Shown: positions 7,052 to 16,241, counted from the first letter of the stretch. The stretch: DNA of 64,000 nt from Planctomycetota bacterium (GCA_016208685.1 JACQXM010000047.1:1-64000); one strand, 5' to 3'. Notes: generated by a model from the letters alone, not told the origin. A program made the numbers and translations.

Positions 7052-9334
7052 GTGCACGGGGCCACGGAGCAACCCGACCGCGCGACTGCACCCACCCGCC
7101 GTGTGAGCCCCGCCGCGGTCATTGCCGCCGCCGTGGCGCTGGCGCTGCTGGGCGTAGCCGTCCTGTCGCGCTACGCGCTGGTCACGGTGCTACTGGACAT
7201 CCGGGCCGCGGCTCTGGTGCTTGCGCCGCCGATGCTGGCCGGGCTCTGGCTGGTGCCGTTGTTTCGCCTGGGGCCGTTGCCGCTTCGCTGGCACTTCGTA
7301 GCCGGCGCGGCCTTGGGGCTCGGCGCGATCTCATTGCTGGTACTGATCCTGGGGCTGGCGGGGGTTCTCGAGCGTTCGGTCTGGATCGCCCTGGTGATCG
7401 TCCTGGCGGTCGCGGGTCTCTTTCGGATCCGTACTTTTCCCGGCGTCGTTGCCTGGGGAGCCGCTGCCGAACCGTCGCTTGCACCCGGGCTTGCCGAAGC
7501 GCTGAGCCGCCAGGAACGTCGCCGTCGCACTCAGTTCCTTCATAAGGCGAGGCCCGAGCCGCGGAGTGCCGTGGCGGGGGAACCGTCGGGCGGCAAAAAC
7601 AGTGCCGGGGAAAGCGGAGTGGGGCTCGCGGGCGCAGCGGCACAGACACGCAACATCCCTGCCCCGAGGCGTGATCGGTTCACCTCGCTCCCCTGGCTCC
7701 TGATCGCGCCGTCTCTGTGCCTGTCGTTGCTCGCGGCCTCGACGGCTCCGGGCTTCCTCTGGAGGGAGGAGGGTTACGGATACGACGTGCTCGAGTACCA
7801 CCTCCAGATTCCCAAGGAGTACCGCCACGCCGACCGCATCAGCTACCTGCCGCACAACGTATACGGCAGCTTTCCCTCGAACGTGGAGATGCTCTACCTG
7901 TTGGGCATGGTGCTGCTTGACGACGACATCGACGCCGGCACCACGGCGAACATGATTCACCTGGCCTTGGGCGTGCTTGCCGTCATCGCCGTGTGGGTGG
8001 CGGCACGCGAGTGGTCGGCGGCGGCGGGCATCGTGGCGGCGGTGGCGACGGCGACAACCGGTTGGCTCACGTACCTCAGCGGGCTGGCGTACGTGGAGCA
8101 TGGCGTGCTCTTTTTTGGAATGCTCGCCGCGGCGGCGATGTTCAAGCACTGGGGGCCGGCGGGTTTCTCCGGCGCAGAGTCCCCGGTCCGCACGCGCGGC
8201 GGCGGCGACCGCGAGGTGGCGGCAAGGCAACCGGGAACCGGTTGGCTGGTCTTCTCCGGCGTTGCCGCGGGGTTCGCGTGTGGTTGCAAGTATCCAGCCG
8301 GGCCGATGATCGCAGCGCCGCTTGCCCTGGCCGCCGTGCTCGCGCCGGGGCGCGCCATGCGTGCGCGCGTCGCCGGCCTCTTCATCTTCGTCGCGTCAAC
8401 GACGCTGGCGACTGCGCCGTGGCTGCTCAAGAACCTGGTGTACACGGGGAACCCGGTGTTCCCATTGGGAAGCAGCGTGTTCACGGGCCTTCCCGATGGT
8501 TGGAGTGCCGATGCCCGCGAGCGCTGGGAGGCGGGACACCGCCCGGTGGTGGACGGACCGGCGGGTGGGCGATGGGGCGAGTTGTGGCGCCATGTGATCG
8601 CCGATCCCTATCAACGTTTCGGCCCGGCGATCCTGCTCCTGGCGCTCGCCGGACTTGCCCGCCGGCGGCGGGATGCAACGGATTACGCGCTGCTGGCGTG
8701 GCTGGCGCTCCAGCTTGCGGTGTGGCTCTTCGCCACGCACCTGTATGCGCGCTTCGCGGCGGTGTTCCTGCTTCCCCTGGCGCTGCTGGCCGGCAGGTGC
8801 GTGAGCCGGGAGGGCGGCAAGCGACGCGCCGTAATGATCGCGGCCGCGCTGGCGCTGGGGGCGGGATGGAACTTCACCTATGCGGCACGGCTCTTCCGCG
8901 AGGAACATCCGGGTGACGCGCCAGCGTCACTTATCTACGACGGCCTGCTGCCCGGATACGAGTACTTCCGCGCCGTCAACCAGGAGCTGCCGGCGGAAAG
9001 CAAGCTGCTGCTGGTCGGCGACGCACGGGCGTTCTACATTCGCCGCCCGGTTGACTATTGCGTGGTGTTCAACCACAGCCCGCTGACCGACTTGGTTCGT
9101 TCGGGAGCCGCCGCGGGGGACGTGGTCGCCTGGTTGCGGAGCCGAGGGTACAGCCATGTCCTGGCGAACTGGGCGGAGATCGACCGGCTGCGCGGCACCT
9201 ACGGTTTTCCGGTGGAGATCGACACCTCGCTCTTCGATCGCCTGGAAGCCGCCGGCCTGGTGCGAGCGCAGGAGTTCCCCCACCCCCGCGGCAGTGGCCG
9301 GTACGTCACGCTTTATCGCGTACCCTCGGAATAG
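7052..9334 (+). CDS. GT-C type membrane glycosyltransferase
   Basis: The 760-residue protein has a dozen or so hydrophobic helices and a large soluble C-terminal part. The first extracytoplasmic loop carries YDVLEYHLQIPKEYRHADRI followed by PHNVYGSFPSNVEMLY, the acidic loop typical of polyprenyl-phosphate-dependent GT-C enzymes (PMT/ArnT-like). Such enzymes move a sugar from a lipid-phosphate donor to a protein or glycan outside the membrane; donor and acceptor here are unknown. The start is GTG 7052 with GAGG 6 bases upstream. An insert of about 60 hydrophilic residues (around 150-215) separates early helices. It stands alone rather than in a visible operon. Confidence 0.75.
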   Translation: MHGATEQPDRATAPTRRVSPAAVIAAAVALALLGVAVLSRYALVTVLLDIRAAALVLAPPMLAGLWLVPLFRLGPLPLRWHFVAGAALGLGAISLLVLILGLAGVLERSVWIALVIVLAVAGLFRIRTFPGVVAWGAAAEPSLAPGLAEALSRQERRRRTQFLHKARPEPRSAVAGEPSGGKNSAGESGVGLAGAAAQTRNIPAPRRDRFTSLPWLLIAPSLCLSLLAASTAPGFLWREEGYGYDVLEYHLQIPKEYRHADRISYLPHNVYGSFPSNVEMLYLLGMVLLDDDIDAGTTANMIHLALGVLAVIAVWVAAREWSAAAGIVAAVATATTGWLTYLSGLAYVEHGVLFFGMLAAAAMFKHWGPAGFSGAESPVRTRGGGDREVAARQPGTGWLVFSGVAAGFACGCKYPAGPMIAAPLALAAVLAPGRAMRARVAGLFIFVASTTLATAPWLLKNLVYTGNPVFPLGSSVFTGLPDGWSADARERWEAGHRPVVDGPAGGRWGELWRHVIADPYQRFGPAILLLALAGLARRRRDATDYALLAWLALQLAVWLFATHLYARFAAVFLLPLALLAGRCVSREGGKRRAVMIAAALALGAGWNFTYAARLFREEHPGDAPASLIYDGLLPGYEYFRAVNQELPAESKLLLVGDARAFYIRRPVDYCVVFNHSPLTDLVRSGAAAGDVVAWLRSRGYSHVLANWAEIDRLRGTYGFPVEIDTSLFDRLEAAGLVRAQEFPHPRGSGRYVTLYRVPSE

Positions 9335-9378
9335 TCGGGTGCAGTGCCCTGACCGCTGCCGGCGCCGCGGGCATGCGC

Positions 9379-10206
9379 CTACGGGAGCGGCACGGCCACG
9401 GCTTGGCGTTCGCAAAACCAGAGGGTGTTGCCGATGCTTGCCTCACGCAACATGCCCACGGCACGATCGAAGGCCGATCCGATGTCCTCGGGCCGGTGCG
9501 CGTCGGAGCCCAGCGACATCGCCTTGCCGCCGAGCTGCGCGTAGCGCTGCACGGTGCCCGGCGCGGGCATGGACTCGCCCACGCCCTGCCGCCAGGAGGA
9601 GGTGTTGATTTCGGGAGTCAGCTCCGCCTCCAGACAGGCCTCGAGGATGTCGTCGACCATTTCCGGGAACGCCGAGACCTCGACCGCGTCGCAAAAACGC
9701 TTGCTGTACCGTTTGACCACGTCCAGATGGCCCAATACGTCGAAGGCGCGGCCGTGGGTGCGCCGCAGTTGCGCGGCGAAACGGGCGGCCTCCCGCACGG
9801 TGGCCAGATATCGCCGCGTCCCCTCGACGGCCGAGATTCCCTGCCAATTCTCGCGACGGTGCACCGCCGCCGCGCCGAAGTAGTGCACGCTGAGCATCAC
9901 CATGTCAAAGCGGTGGCGGCGGAGGAAATCGAGTATGAAGTCCATGCGCGCCGGCTGATAACAGACCTCAATACCCTTGCCGACGAAAAGGGCGCCGCCC
10001 GACTTCTCGCGAACGGCGTCAATCGCGGCGGAATAGGCCTCGTCGTTGTAGACACAGCCCGGCCAGTCGTCGGGATGAGTATCGAAATGCTCCGTGAACG
10101 TCAGCCCGGCGAGCCCCTGCGCGATGGCGGCCTCGACGTTGGCCTCCGGTTCCGTGCGGCAGTCCATGGAAAAACGCGAATGAAGGTGCTGGTCGTAGAG
10201 TCGCAT
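9379..10206 (-). CDS. Histidinol-phosphatase family PHP-domain protein
   Basis: The 275-residue protein fits the HisJ/HisK family, which removes phosphate from L-histidinol phosphate in histidine synthesis using a trinuclear metal centre. Seen motifs are the N-terminal HxH (YDQHLHSRFSMDC), FTEHFD, GIEV, SVHYFG, GHLDVVKRY and GSDAHRPEDIG, which supply the expected His, Asp and Glu ligands in order. Length is normal for the family. The start is the ATG at 10206, where the PHP fold begins; the frame stays open to 10278. No other his gene is nearby, and other PHP phosphoesterases cannot be excluded. Confidence 0.8.
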   Translation of the reverse strand: MRLYDQHLHSRFSMDCRTEPEANVEAAIAQGLAGLTFTEHFDTHPDDWPGCVYNDEAYSAAIDAVREKSGGALFVGKGIEVCYQPARMDFILDFLRRHRFDMVMLSVHYFGAAAVHRRENWQGISAVEGTRRYLATVREAARFAAQLRRTHGRAFDVLGHLDVVKRYSKRFCDAVEVSAFPEMVDDILEACLEAELTPEINTSSWRQGVGESMPAPGTVQRYAQLGGKAMSLGSDAHRPEDIGSAFDRAVGMLREASIGNTLWFCERQAVAVPLP

Positions 10207-10400
10207 CGTGCCCCGTCCGCGCGCGGTTCGGATTCCCGCCGCAAGGGCTTTTATCGCGGTTCCGACCGCCCGCCGCAAGCCGCTCGCGGCGGCTGCCCGG
10301 CGATCCGGGTTCGCCGAACGCGGAAGAAACTGTAGGATGCGCTGATGCCCGACGGCCGCGTCATGATCCGTGAACTTCGTTTTGCAGCGGGTTTCGTCCC

Positions 10401-11057
10401 ATGAAGCTGCCCGTGCAGAACGCGCGCGACATCCCGCCTCGTTCGGGCGCGGAGGTTCGCGCCTTGGCGCTTGCCGTTCAGGCCAACCTCGTCATGCTCC
10501 GCCTCGCGGAGTGCCGAAGGCGTGGCATCGCGCCCGAGGACCATGAGATCCAAGTCGCGCCGCCCGGTGCGGTGCGTGCCTTGCGCGAGATGCTGCTGGC
10601 TCCTGAAACGATCTCCGCGCTGGGAGATCCGCAACTCCACCTGTTGCTGCACGAAGTATGGGGACAGTTCTGCCTGTTGCTCTGGCTTTTTTCGCAGGGC
10701 AACACCGCCGACGCGAGTCTGGCTCACCTGCCGGAAGACGCGGAGATGCACTGCGCCACCGCTATCGAGGCGAAGCTGTTTGAGGTTCACGCGGTGCTCT
10801 GGCGGATGCTGTTCGAGCTGCGCCTTCGCCATGATGCAGCGTACGCCGCGTCGCCGGCGTGCGACGCGGACCGCAGCCTCGGCGAAGGCATTCCCGCGCA
10901 GGCGCTGGGCAAGCCGGTGGCGGAGGCCACCAACGAGGAGATCATCGTAACCCTACACGAATACGTGGGCATGCTGGTGACGCTTCGTTGGGTGCTCGAT
11001 CCGCAGGCTGACTGGTTCGATCCCCACTTACGCGAGGTGGCCGAGAAGCCGTTTTGA
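10401..11057 (+). CDS. Hypothetical protein (218 aa)
   Basis: The product is largely alpha-helical, with no signal peptide or true membrane helix; the stretch LLLHEVWGQFCLLLWLFSQG is hydrophobic but reads as a buried helix. Residues 105-145 and 175-205 form further helices, and a short polar linker separates the halves. I recognise no family. Codon use matches the neighbours. It is divergent from the PHP-domain gene and convergent with the pseudopilin gene, so it is probably a single-gene transcript. Confidence 0.6.
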   Translation: MKLPVQNARDIPPRSGAEVRALALAVQANLVMLRLAECRRRGIAPEDHEIQVAPPGAVRALREMLLAPETISALGDPQLHLLLHEVWGQFCLLLWLFSQGNTADASLAHLPEDAEMHCATAIEAKLFEVHAVLWRMLFELRLRHDAAYAASPACDADRSLGEGIPAQALGKPVAEATNEEIIVTLHEYVGMLVTLRWVLDPQADWFDPHLREVAEKPF

Positions 11058-11139
11058 CGCAACTGCCGCTCGCCGCCGTCCGGGGGCGAAAATGGCGGCA
11101 CGGTCACGCGCCCTGGCGCGAGCCGTGGTGACCGCACCG

Positions 11140-11976
11140 TCAGCGTTTCTGCCACTCCGGCGGCGGGTAGCCCCAGTAGAGCGCCGGGTGATGCCAGTTG
11201 ATGGCGCCGTAACGCAGGTCGTTGTCGGCGACCAGGTCGGCGGTGCTGAAGCCCGCGACTCCGCCGCTTAGATAGAGGAAGTTGGCGTAGTCGCCGTGAA
11301 ACCGGCCGAGGAACTCGCCGTTGAACCCGCGGGCGAGCTCCGTGGCTACGTCGCGCGGCGAGCCGCGCGGCTGATTGCTCAGTATCTCGAAGAACACGAC
11401 GGTGTTGGGGTGTTTACGGAAGCGCTCGGCGGCGACCGGCCGGGCCTGGGGCGGGTCGGGAAAGCCCGGGGCGTCGTCCGAGCCCGCCGGCGCCTTGCCG
11501 ATTCCGTCCAGCACTTCGTTCATTCCGTAATGGAACTGGTTTTTCCCCGTGCCGCTCTTGTGCAGCTCGGTCAGCGTCTTGGCGGGGCAGATCCAGACGT
11601 GGAAGTTCTTGTAGTCGTTGATGTCGACGTTGACGCCCCGGATGTCGCGGTACGCCGGTAGATCCAGGTAGCGCGGCAGCTCGTTGAACCACGTGCCGGG
11701 CGTGTAGATGCCTCCGGTCTTCGTGGTGTTGTTGCTGCCCAGGGTAGTGCCTTCCATGGGAATGAAATCGGGGTGGTCGGTGCGATAGTAGTGCAGCGCC
11801 TGCCCCCATTGTCTGAGGTTGTTGGCGCAATGTGCCCGTCGCGCTTGTTCCCGTGCCCGGGACAGCGACGGGACGAGCAGCGCTAACATGAACGCAACAA
11901 TGGCGCAAACGGTGAGCACCTCGGTCAGTGACACCCCGGCGCGCCGGGCGCCGCAACTTGACGACCGTTGAGGCAT
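11140..11976 (-). CDS. Type II pseudopilin-like protein (H-X9-DG class)
   Basis: The 278-residue protein has a prepilin leader with cleavage expected after glycine in RRAG|VSLTE (Glu at +5), followed by a hydrophobic helix VLTVCAIVAFMLALLVPSLS. It continues with AREQARRAHCANNLRQWGQALHYY, the standard continuation in planctomycete pseudopilins. The C-terminal half has FHGDYANFLYLSGGVAGF, a degenerate form of the H-X9-DG motif. Such proteins are numerous in this phylum and probably form pseudopilus-like surface structures. The start at 11976 was chosen so that the leader is short; the frame continues to 12111. Confidence 0.82.
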   Translation of the reverse strand: MPQRSSSCGARRAGVSLTEVLTVCAIVAFMLALLVPSLSRAREQARRAHCANNLRQWGQALHYYRTDHPDFIPMEGTTLGSNNTTKTGGIYTPGTWFNELPRYLDLPAYRDIRGVNVDINDYKNFHVWICPAKTLTELHKSGTGKNQFHYGMNEVLDGIGKAPAGSDDAPGFPDPPQARPVAAERFRKHPNTVVFFEILSNQPRGSPRDVATELARGFNGEFLGRFHGDYANFLYLSGGVAGFSTADLVADNDLRYGAINWHHPALYWGYPPPEWQKR

Positions 11977-12324
11977 TGCGTTTCCCAGGAGGCCCGCGTG
12001 AGCCGCGTTGCGAACTCCACGGCGCCGGGGCCCAGCCAGCCGCCCGTGCCGCCTGCCGAAACCCAGCTCGCCCGGCTCGAGAAATACCGCCCGCTTGCCC
12101 GATACTAGCATTCATCGTTCGTAAAGCAATACGTCTATTTGGGCATGTACGCATCCGCGCATAGCGACAACGGCGACTGGTGCGTGATTCAACTCGCGTC
12201 GCATGGGAAGTACGTGGAAGCTAATGCTTCACAAAAGGTTGCGCCGCGGGTTGCGAGGCCGCGGTCGCGTCGGGCTGCTCGCCGGGTGCTTGACGTGGGC
12301 GGGCGCCGCGGCTATCGGCCGCTC
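11977..12324. other. Divergent intergenic region
   Basis: This 348-base stretch separates the divergent pseudopilin and SDR genes. It contains an AT-rich island around 12100-12150 with the promoter described next. The in-frame upstream extension of the SDR gene (12139-12324) is arginine-rich and looks non-coding. Confidence 0.5.
12102..12129 (-). promoter_or_regulatory. Possible promoter for the pseudopilin gene
   Basis: On the minus strand TTGCTT (12129-12124) and TAGTAT (12107-12102) are 16 bases apart inside the AT-rich island. The -35 match is weak (TTG only); the -10 is fair. The leader to the ATG at 11976 would be about 120 bases. Confidence 0.3.
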
Positions 12325-13200
12325 GTGCGGGTCACGATTCTTGGCTGCGGGTATGTAGGATGCGCTATCGGTGAGAGACTGGCGGCGCAAGGGCAGCGCG
12401 TGGTGGGCACCACCACCACGCCGGATCGCCAGGCGACGATCGCCGCCGGCGGCATGGAGCCGCAGTTGCTGCGGCTCGACGAGGTGCCGGCGCTGCACCG
12501 CCTGCTGTCCGACAGCGATGCCGTAGTGCTCACCGTAGCCCCGGGCAAGCGCGGCGGCGCCTACCGTGACGTTTACCTTGCCGGGGCTCGCAGCCTGCTC
12601 CTGGCCCTGCCCCTGACACCGGTGCGGCATCTCATCTATACCTCCTCGACGCGGGTGTACGGCCAGGATGACGGATCGTGGGTGACGGAGTCGTCTCCCG
12701 CGCAGCCGGCGGACGAAGCGGGCCAGGTGCTGGCGGCGACGGAGCGCACGCTGCGCTGGGGCGTCGCGGCCCTGAGCCCCGGAGCACCCGGCACGGTGTG
12801 CGGCACGGCGCTGCCTGGGTGTCACACAATCGTCACCGTTCTGCGCCTCAGCGGAATCTACGGGCCGGGACGGGATCCGCGGCCTCGCATCTGCGCCCAG
12901 GCCGGCGGTGAGCGCCACGACGGCGAGGAGTTCGTCAACATGATCCACCGCGACGACATCGTGGACGCCGTGGTCGCGCTTCTGCATCGTCCCTACGACG
13001 GCGTCCTCAACCTGACCGATGACGAGCCGCTGCGGCGCCGGGACTACTACGACCGCGTCCTGGCCGCAGCGGGACTACCGCCCATATGCTGGACCACGCC
13101 ACAGGCAGAGCTCTACCAGGGAAAGCGGGTGTCTAACGAAGGGATCAAGCAACACCTCGGCCTGACGCTGCGGCATCCCCGTCACGCGCCGGCGGCGTGA
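12325..13200 (+). CDS. NAD(P)-dependent epimerase/reductase, YeeZ-like SDR
   Basis: The 291-residue protein begins with a nucleotide-binding motif GCGYVG and the sequence TILGCGYVGCAIGERLAAQG typical of atypical short-chain dehydrogenases of the YeeZ type. Later landmarks are SSTRVYGQDDG, LRLSGIYGPGR, EEFVNMIHRDDIVDAV and GVLNLTDDEP, which give the usual order of this group. The canonical YxxxK lysine is not evident. Substrate is unknown. GTG 12325 is taken as the start because it puts the first strand at the N-terminus; ribosome-site support is weak. Confidence 0.75.
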   Translation: MRVTILGCGYVGCAIGERLAAQGQRVVGTTTTPDRQATIAAGGMEPQLLRLDEVPALHRLLSDSDAVVLTVAPGKRGGAYRDVYLAGARSLLLALPLTPVRHLIYTSSTRVYGQDDGSWVTESSPAQPADEAGQVLAATERTLRWGVAALSPGAPGTVCGTALPGCHTIVTVLRLSGIYGPGRDPRPRICAQAGGERHDGEEFVNMIHRDDIVDAVVALLHRPYDGVLNLTDDEPLRRRDYYDRVLAAAGLPPICWTTPQAELYQGKRVSNEGIKQHLGLTLRHPRHAPAA

Positions 13201-13354
13201 AAGCTCCGCCGCGGCAAACGCCGCAGCGCACCGCATCACTTGCGCGCGACGGTCCGCCGCCGGGGGGCGTGGGCTGGGATGCGTGCGCGCCGGGTGCATC
13301 CGACGGGGAATGTCAATCGACAATCGCGGCGCGGGGATCGACAATCCGCAGCCT

Positions 13355-14302
13355 ATGTCCGAACCGTTCACGGCAACGGCCGGCCCCGTGTTGATCATCG
13401 CCAACCCCGCCTCCGGGCGGGGGCGGGGAATGAAACTCGCCGCCGCCGTCGGCGAGCACTTGCGCCGTCGCGGGATCGAAATACAACTCGCCTATACCTC
13501 AGGTCGTGGTGACGCGCGACAGCGGGCGCTGGACGGTTGCCGCCACGGACACGACGCGCTCGCGTGCGTGGCGGCCTGCGGCGGCGACGGAACGGTTCAG
13601 GAGGTTGCCGATGCCCTGGCGGCCATTCGCGCCGAACGGGGCGACGCGGCGCCGGCGTTGGGATTGATTCCCGCGGGCCGGTGCAATGATTTCGCTCGAG
13701 CCTTGTCGATTCCCCGCACCGCCGAGGGCATGGCGGACACCATCGCCGGGGGTCGGCGCGTGCGACTGGACCTGGGGCGGGTGAGCGATCGCCACTTCTG
13801 CACCGTGGCGACGCTGGGCCTGGATGCCGAGGTGACGGGTTTCGTGGAGCGCATGCGCATGCCGCTACGTGGCACGGTGGCATACATCTATGGCGCTGTG
13901 CGCGTGCTCATGCGTTATCGGCCGCCGGTGGTGCGGCTGGAGGGGGATTTCGGCGTCATCGAGCAGGCGGTTTTCCTGGCCTCCACCGCGAACACCTTTT
14001 CCTACGGCGGCGCCATACCCATTGCACCGGGCGCCAGCCCTACCGACGGTGAACTGGACCTCTGCGTAATTGACGCCCTGCCCCGGCGCAGGGCGCTGGC
14101 GATGATTCCGCGCGTGCTTCTGGGGCGTCACGGCGGTAGGCGCGAGGTCCGGTTGCTCCGCACTCGGCGGCTGCGCATTGATGCCGATGCGCCGCTGCAG
14201 CTCTGGGCCGACGGGGAGCCAGTGGGGCGGACGCCGCTGGAAATCGCGGTAGCTGCGGGAGCCATAAATGCTATCGTGCCCACCGGCGGAGCGGCTCGAT
14301 GA
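13355..14302 (+). CDS. Diacylglycerol kinase / sphingosine kinase family lipid kinase
   Basis: The 315-residue protein has the DAGK catalytic signature: PVLIIANPASGRGRG at the N-terminus, ACGGDGTVQEV (GGDGT nucleotide loop) near residue 77, and LGLIPAGRCNDFARAL. It also has the later GDFGVIEQAVFLASTANTFSYGGAIPIAPGA segment common to YegS/BmrU proteins. It probably phosphorylates diacylglycerol or a related lipid at the membrane. The start is uncertain: GTG 13283, ATG 13310 and ATG 13355 share the frame. The last begins closest to the conserved fold. Confidence 0.85.
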   Translation: MSEPFTATAGPVLIIANPASGRGRGMKLAAAVGEHLRRRGIEIQLAYTSGRGDARQRALDGCRHGHDALACVAACGGDGTVQEVADALAAIRAERGDAAPALGLIPAGRCNDFARALSIPRTAEGMADTIAGGRRVRLDLGRVSDRHFCTVATLGLDAEVTGFVERMRMPLRGTVAYIYGAVRVLMRYRPPVVRLEGDFGVIEQAVFLASTANTFSYGGAIPIAPGASPTDGELDLCVIDALPRRRALAMIPRVLLGRHGGRREVRLLRTRRLRIDADAPLQLWADGEPVGRTPLEIAVAAGAINAIVPTGGAAR

Positions 14303-14509
14303 GGCCGGCAGGCGTCTGTTCCCGTATCAAGTCCGTGGGATTGGAGGGCCGGACGGCGGCCTGCCGGTGAGCCGCAGGGGCCCGCCCATCGCCGGGAGTC
14401 GTGCCCTGCCGCCTGCCCGCGCCCGCCGTCGTGCAGACTGCCTCGCCGCCCAACAGGGCCGGGCGGCCGATGCCACCTCTTTGCAGCTCGGAAGACGCGG
14501 AAAAAGAGC

Positions 14510-14528
14510 GGAAAACCGCCGGTTTTCC
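14510..14528. repeat. Perfect inverted repeat next to a promoter
   Basis: GGAAAACC-GCC-GGTTTTCC is a perfect 8-base palindrome with a 3-base spacer. It ends 10 bases before the -35 element of the promoter at 14539, so it could be an operator. A short terminator of the lipid kinase gene is the alternative. Confidence 0.45.
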
Positions 14529-14538
14529 CAGGGTTACG

Positions 14539-14568
14539 TTGACCCGACACTCGGGAGTGCATTACACT
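14539..14568 (+). promoter_or_regulatory. Sigma-70-like promoter for the cysteine-repeat gene
   Basis: TTGACC (14539-14544) and TACACT (14563-14568) are 18 bases apart. The transcript would start near 14575 and have a leader of about 165 bases before the ATG at 14743. Confidence 0.4.
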
Positions 14569-14742
14569 ACGGAGCGTGGCGTTATGCCTTCTGTGCAGCG
14601 TGGGCGTCGTCGGGGTGGATGGCGCCGCTGCGGACGGGAACGCCTGAGGGAGAGGCGTCGCAACACCGCGACGCCGGCCGCGCGGCATCGCCCCGCACGG
14701 ATGTCTCCAAACACTCCCAGGGCTCGATGGAAAGGACCTACC

Positions 14743-16137
14743 ATGTACAGTCTTCGGGTTTTGCTGGCGTTGGCACTTTCGGGGTTGCTGGTTACCACGG
14801 CGGCGGCGCGTGACGACGCCACCGACGGTCGGGGCAAAGGCGTGCGGGCAGGCGCCGGCCGGCCTGACGACAGCCCCTGCGCCCAGGCGTGCGCCCGGGC
14901 GGCGCACCGTGCGTTCGAGGAATGCGTGGCGCAGGGCAACGAGGTGGAAGACTGCGCAAGGCGGGTGCGCGAGCATCTGCTCCAATGCCTGCACGGCAAC
15001 TGCGGCGTTCCGTCCAGTTGCGAGCAACGTTGCAAGCATCGCGCGCATGTAGCCTTCCGCGAATGCCGCGAGGCCGGCGGTTCGGAGGCGGACTGCGCCC
15101 AGGAAGCGCGGGACGTTCTGACTGCGTGCCTTCGCGAGGAATGCGCCCCTACGCCCACCTGCGAGGAGCAGTGCCGCCGCGCGGCACACGAGGCATACGA
15201 CGAGTGCGTCGCGGGCGGCGGCACGCCGGAGGCCTGCCGTCAGGCCGCGGACGATGGCCTCCGCGCCTGTCTCGAGGACGTATGCGGCCTTACGCCAACG
15301 TGCGAAGACCTCTGCCATCGGCGTGCGCGGCAGGTGTTCGAGGATTGCATCGCCAACGGCGGCACCCAGGAGGACTGCGATCAGGCGGCGCACGAAGCGC
15401 TGCGCACCTGTCTTTCGGAGCAATGCGGCCTGACGCCGCCCTGCGAGGAGCGATGCCGGGCTCAGGCACGCCAGGTGTTCGAGGAATGCATCGCCGGCGG
15501 CGGGACACAGGAGGACTGCACTCAGGCGTCGCAGGGGGCGCTACGGACCTGTCTCGCGGAACAGTGCGACATCACCCCGCCCTGTGAGGACCTTTGCCAT
15601 CGGCGCTCGCGGCGCGTCTTTGACGAGTGCATCGCCGGCGGCGGAACGCAGGAGGAGTGTGGACAGGCGGCACGCGAAGCCTTGCGCACCTGTCTCGAGC
15701 AGGAATGCGGCTTTACTCCCCCTTGTGAGGAGCAATGCCGGCGCAGCGCCCACCAGGTGTACGAGGACTGCATCGCCGGCGGCGGAACTCCGGAGGCCTG
15801 CGGCCCGGTCGCACACCAGGCGCTGCGCACGTGCCTGGAGGATCAATGCGGACTGACGCCCACCTGCGAGCAGCAGTGCCGGGAGCGCGGGCGCCTGGTG
15901 TTCGAGGAGTGCATGGCCGCCGGGGGAACGTTCGAGCGGTGCAGCATGCAGGCCCACGAGGCGGTCACCGCCTGCCTGCGGGATCAGTGCGGCATCCAGC
16001 CGACCTGCGAGGAGGCCTGTGCGGCGCGCGGGGCGCGCATGATGGACGAATGCATCAGCCACGGCGGTTCGCTGCTGCGGTGCACGGCCATGGTGCAGGA
16101 GTTTCTGCGGCAGTGCCTGGCGGGTTGCGGAGGTTGA
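14743..16137 (+). CDS. Secreted protein of nine 47-residue six-cysteine repeats
   Basis: The 464-residue protein has a signal peptide (MYSLRVLLALALSGLLVTTAAA), a short linker, and then nine head-to-tail repeats from residue 45 to the end. Each full unit is 47 residues with cysteines at positions 2, 6, 17, 27, 38 and 43 (C-x3-C-x10-C-x9-C-x10-C-x4-C), a GG turn at 21-22 and helix-forming residues between. The last unit is 44 residues and ends C-x3-C-GG. The 54 cysteines suggest disulphide-clamped helical hairpins outside the cytoplasm. I do not recognise a named family. AAAGGA precedes the ATG. The gene lies between a promoter and a strong terminator, so it is probably transcribed alone. Confidence 0.8.
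   Translation: MYSLRVLLALALSGLLVTTAAARDDATDGRGKGVRAGAGRPDDSPCAQACARAAHRAFEECVAQGNEVEDCARRVREHLLQCLHGNCGVPSSCEQRCKHRAHVAFRECREAGGSEADCAQEARDVLTACLREECAPTPTCEEQCRRAAHEAYDECVAGGGTPEACRQAADDGLRACLEDVCGLTPTCEDLCHRRARQVFEDCIANGGTQEDCDQAAHEALRTCLSEQCGLTPPCEERCRAQARQVFEECIAGGGTQEDCTQASQGALRTCLAEQCDITPPCEDLCHRRSRRVFDECIAGGGTQEECGQAAREALRTCLEQECGFTPPCEEQCRRSAHQVYEDCIAGGGTPEACGPVAHQALRTCLEDQCGLTPTCEQQCRERGRLVFEECMAAGGTFERCSMQAHEAVTACLRDQCGIQPTCEEACAARGARMMDECISHGGSLLRCTAMVQEFLRQCLAGCGG
14875..16137 (+). repeat. Nine tandem 141-bp coding repeats
   Basis: The DNA of the cysteine-repeat gene is a tandem array with a 141-base period. Repeats 4-7 are the most alike (shared GGCGG-AC-CAGGAG and TGCGCACCTG blocks), which suggests internal duplication; the outer units are more diverged. 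The period matches the 47-residue protein unit. Confidence 0.85.
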
Positions 16138-16204
16138 TGAGCCGTCCGCCGCCGCGCGGAAATCAGCACACACGGCGCCGGCGGTGAGAAGCTGGCAGCG
16201 ATAG

Positions 16205-16241
16205 CGCGGAAGGCAGGGCGATCATCGCTCTGCCTTCCGCG
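16205..16241. terminator. Strong hairpin between convergent genes
   Basis: A 17-base stem (16205-16221 with 16225-16241, one G-U type mismatch) closes a 3-base TCA loop. The arms read GGAAGGCAG and CTGCCTTCC around the middle. It lies between the stops of the cysteine-repeat gene and the minus-strand lipoprotein gene and is probably a bidirectional terminator, although no T-tract follows. Confidence 0.65.

Larger units (their letters stand above)
14303..14742. other. Intergenic region upstream of the cysteine-repeat gene
   Basis: The 440 bases hold an inverted repeat at 14510-14528 and a promoter at 14539-14568. The open frame upstream of the next gene is arginine-rich with no ribosome site and is taken as non-coding. 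Confidence 0.5.

Noticed and set aside
12139-12324. N-terminal extension of the SDR gene
   Set aside because: The extension is arginine-rich, has no ribosome site, and the nucleotide-binding strand starts only at 12325.
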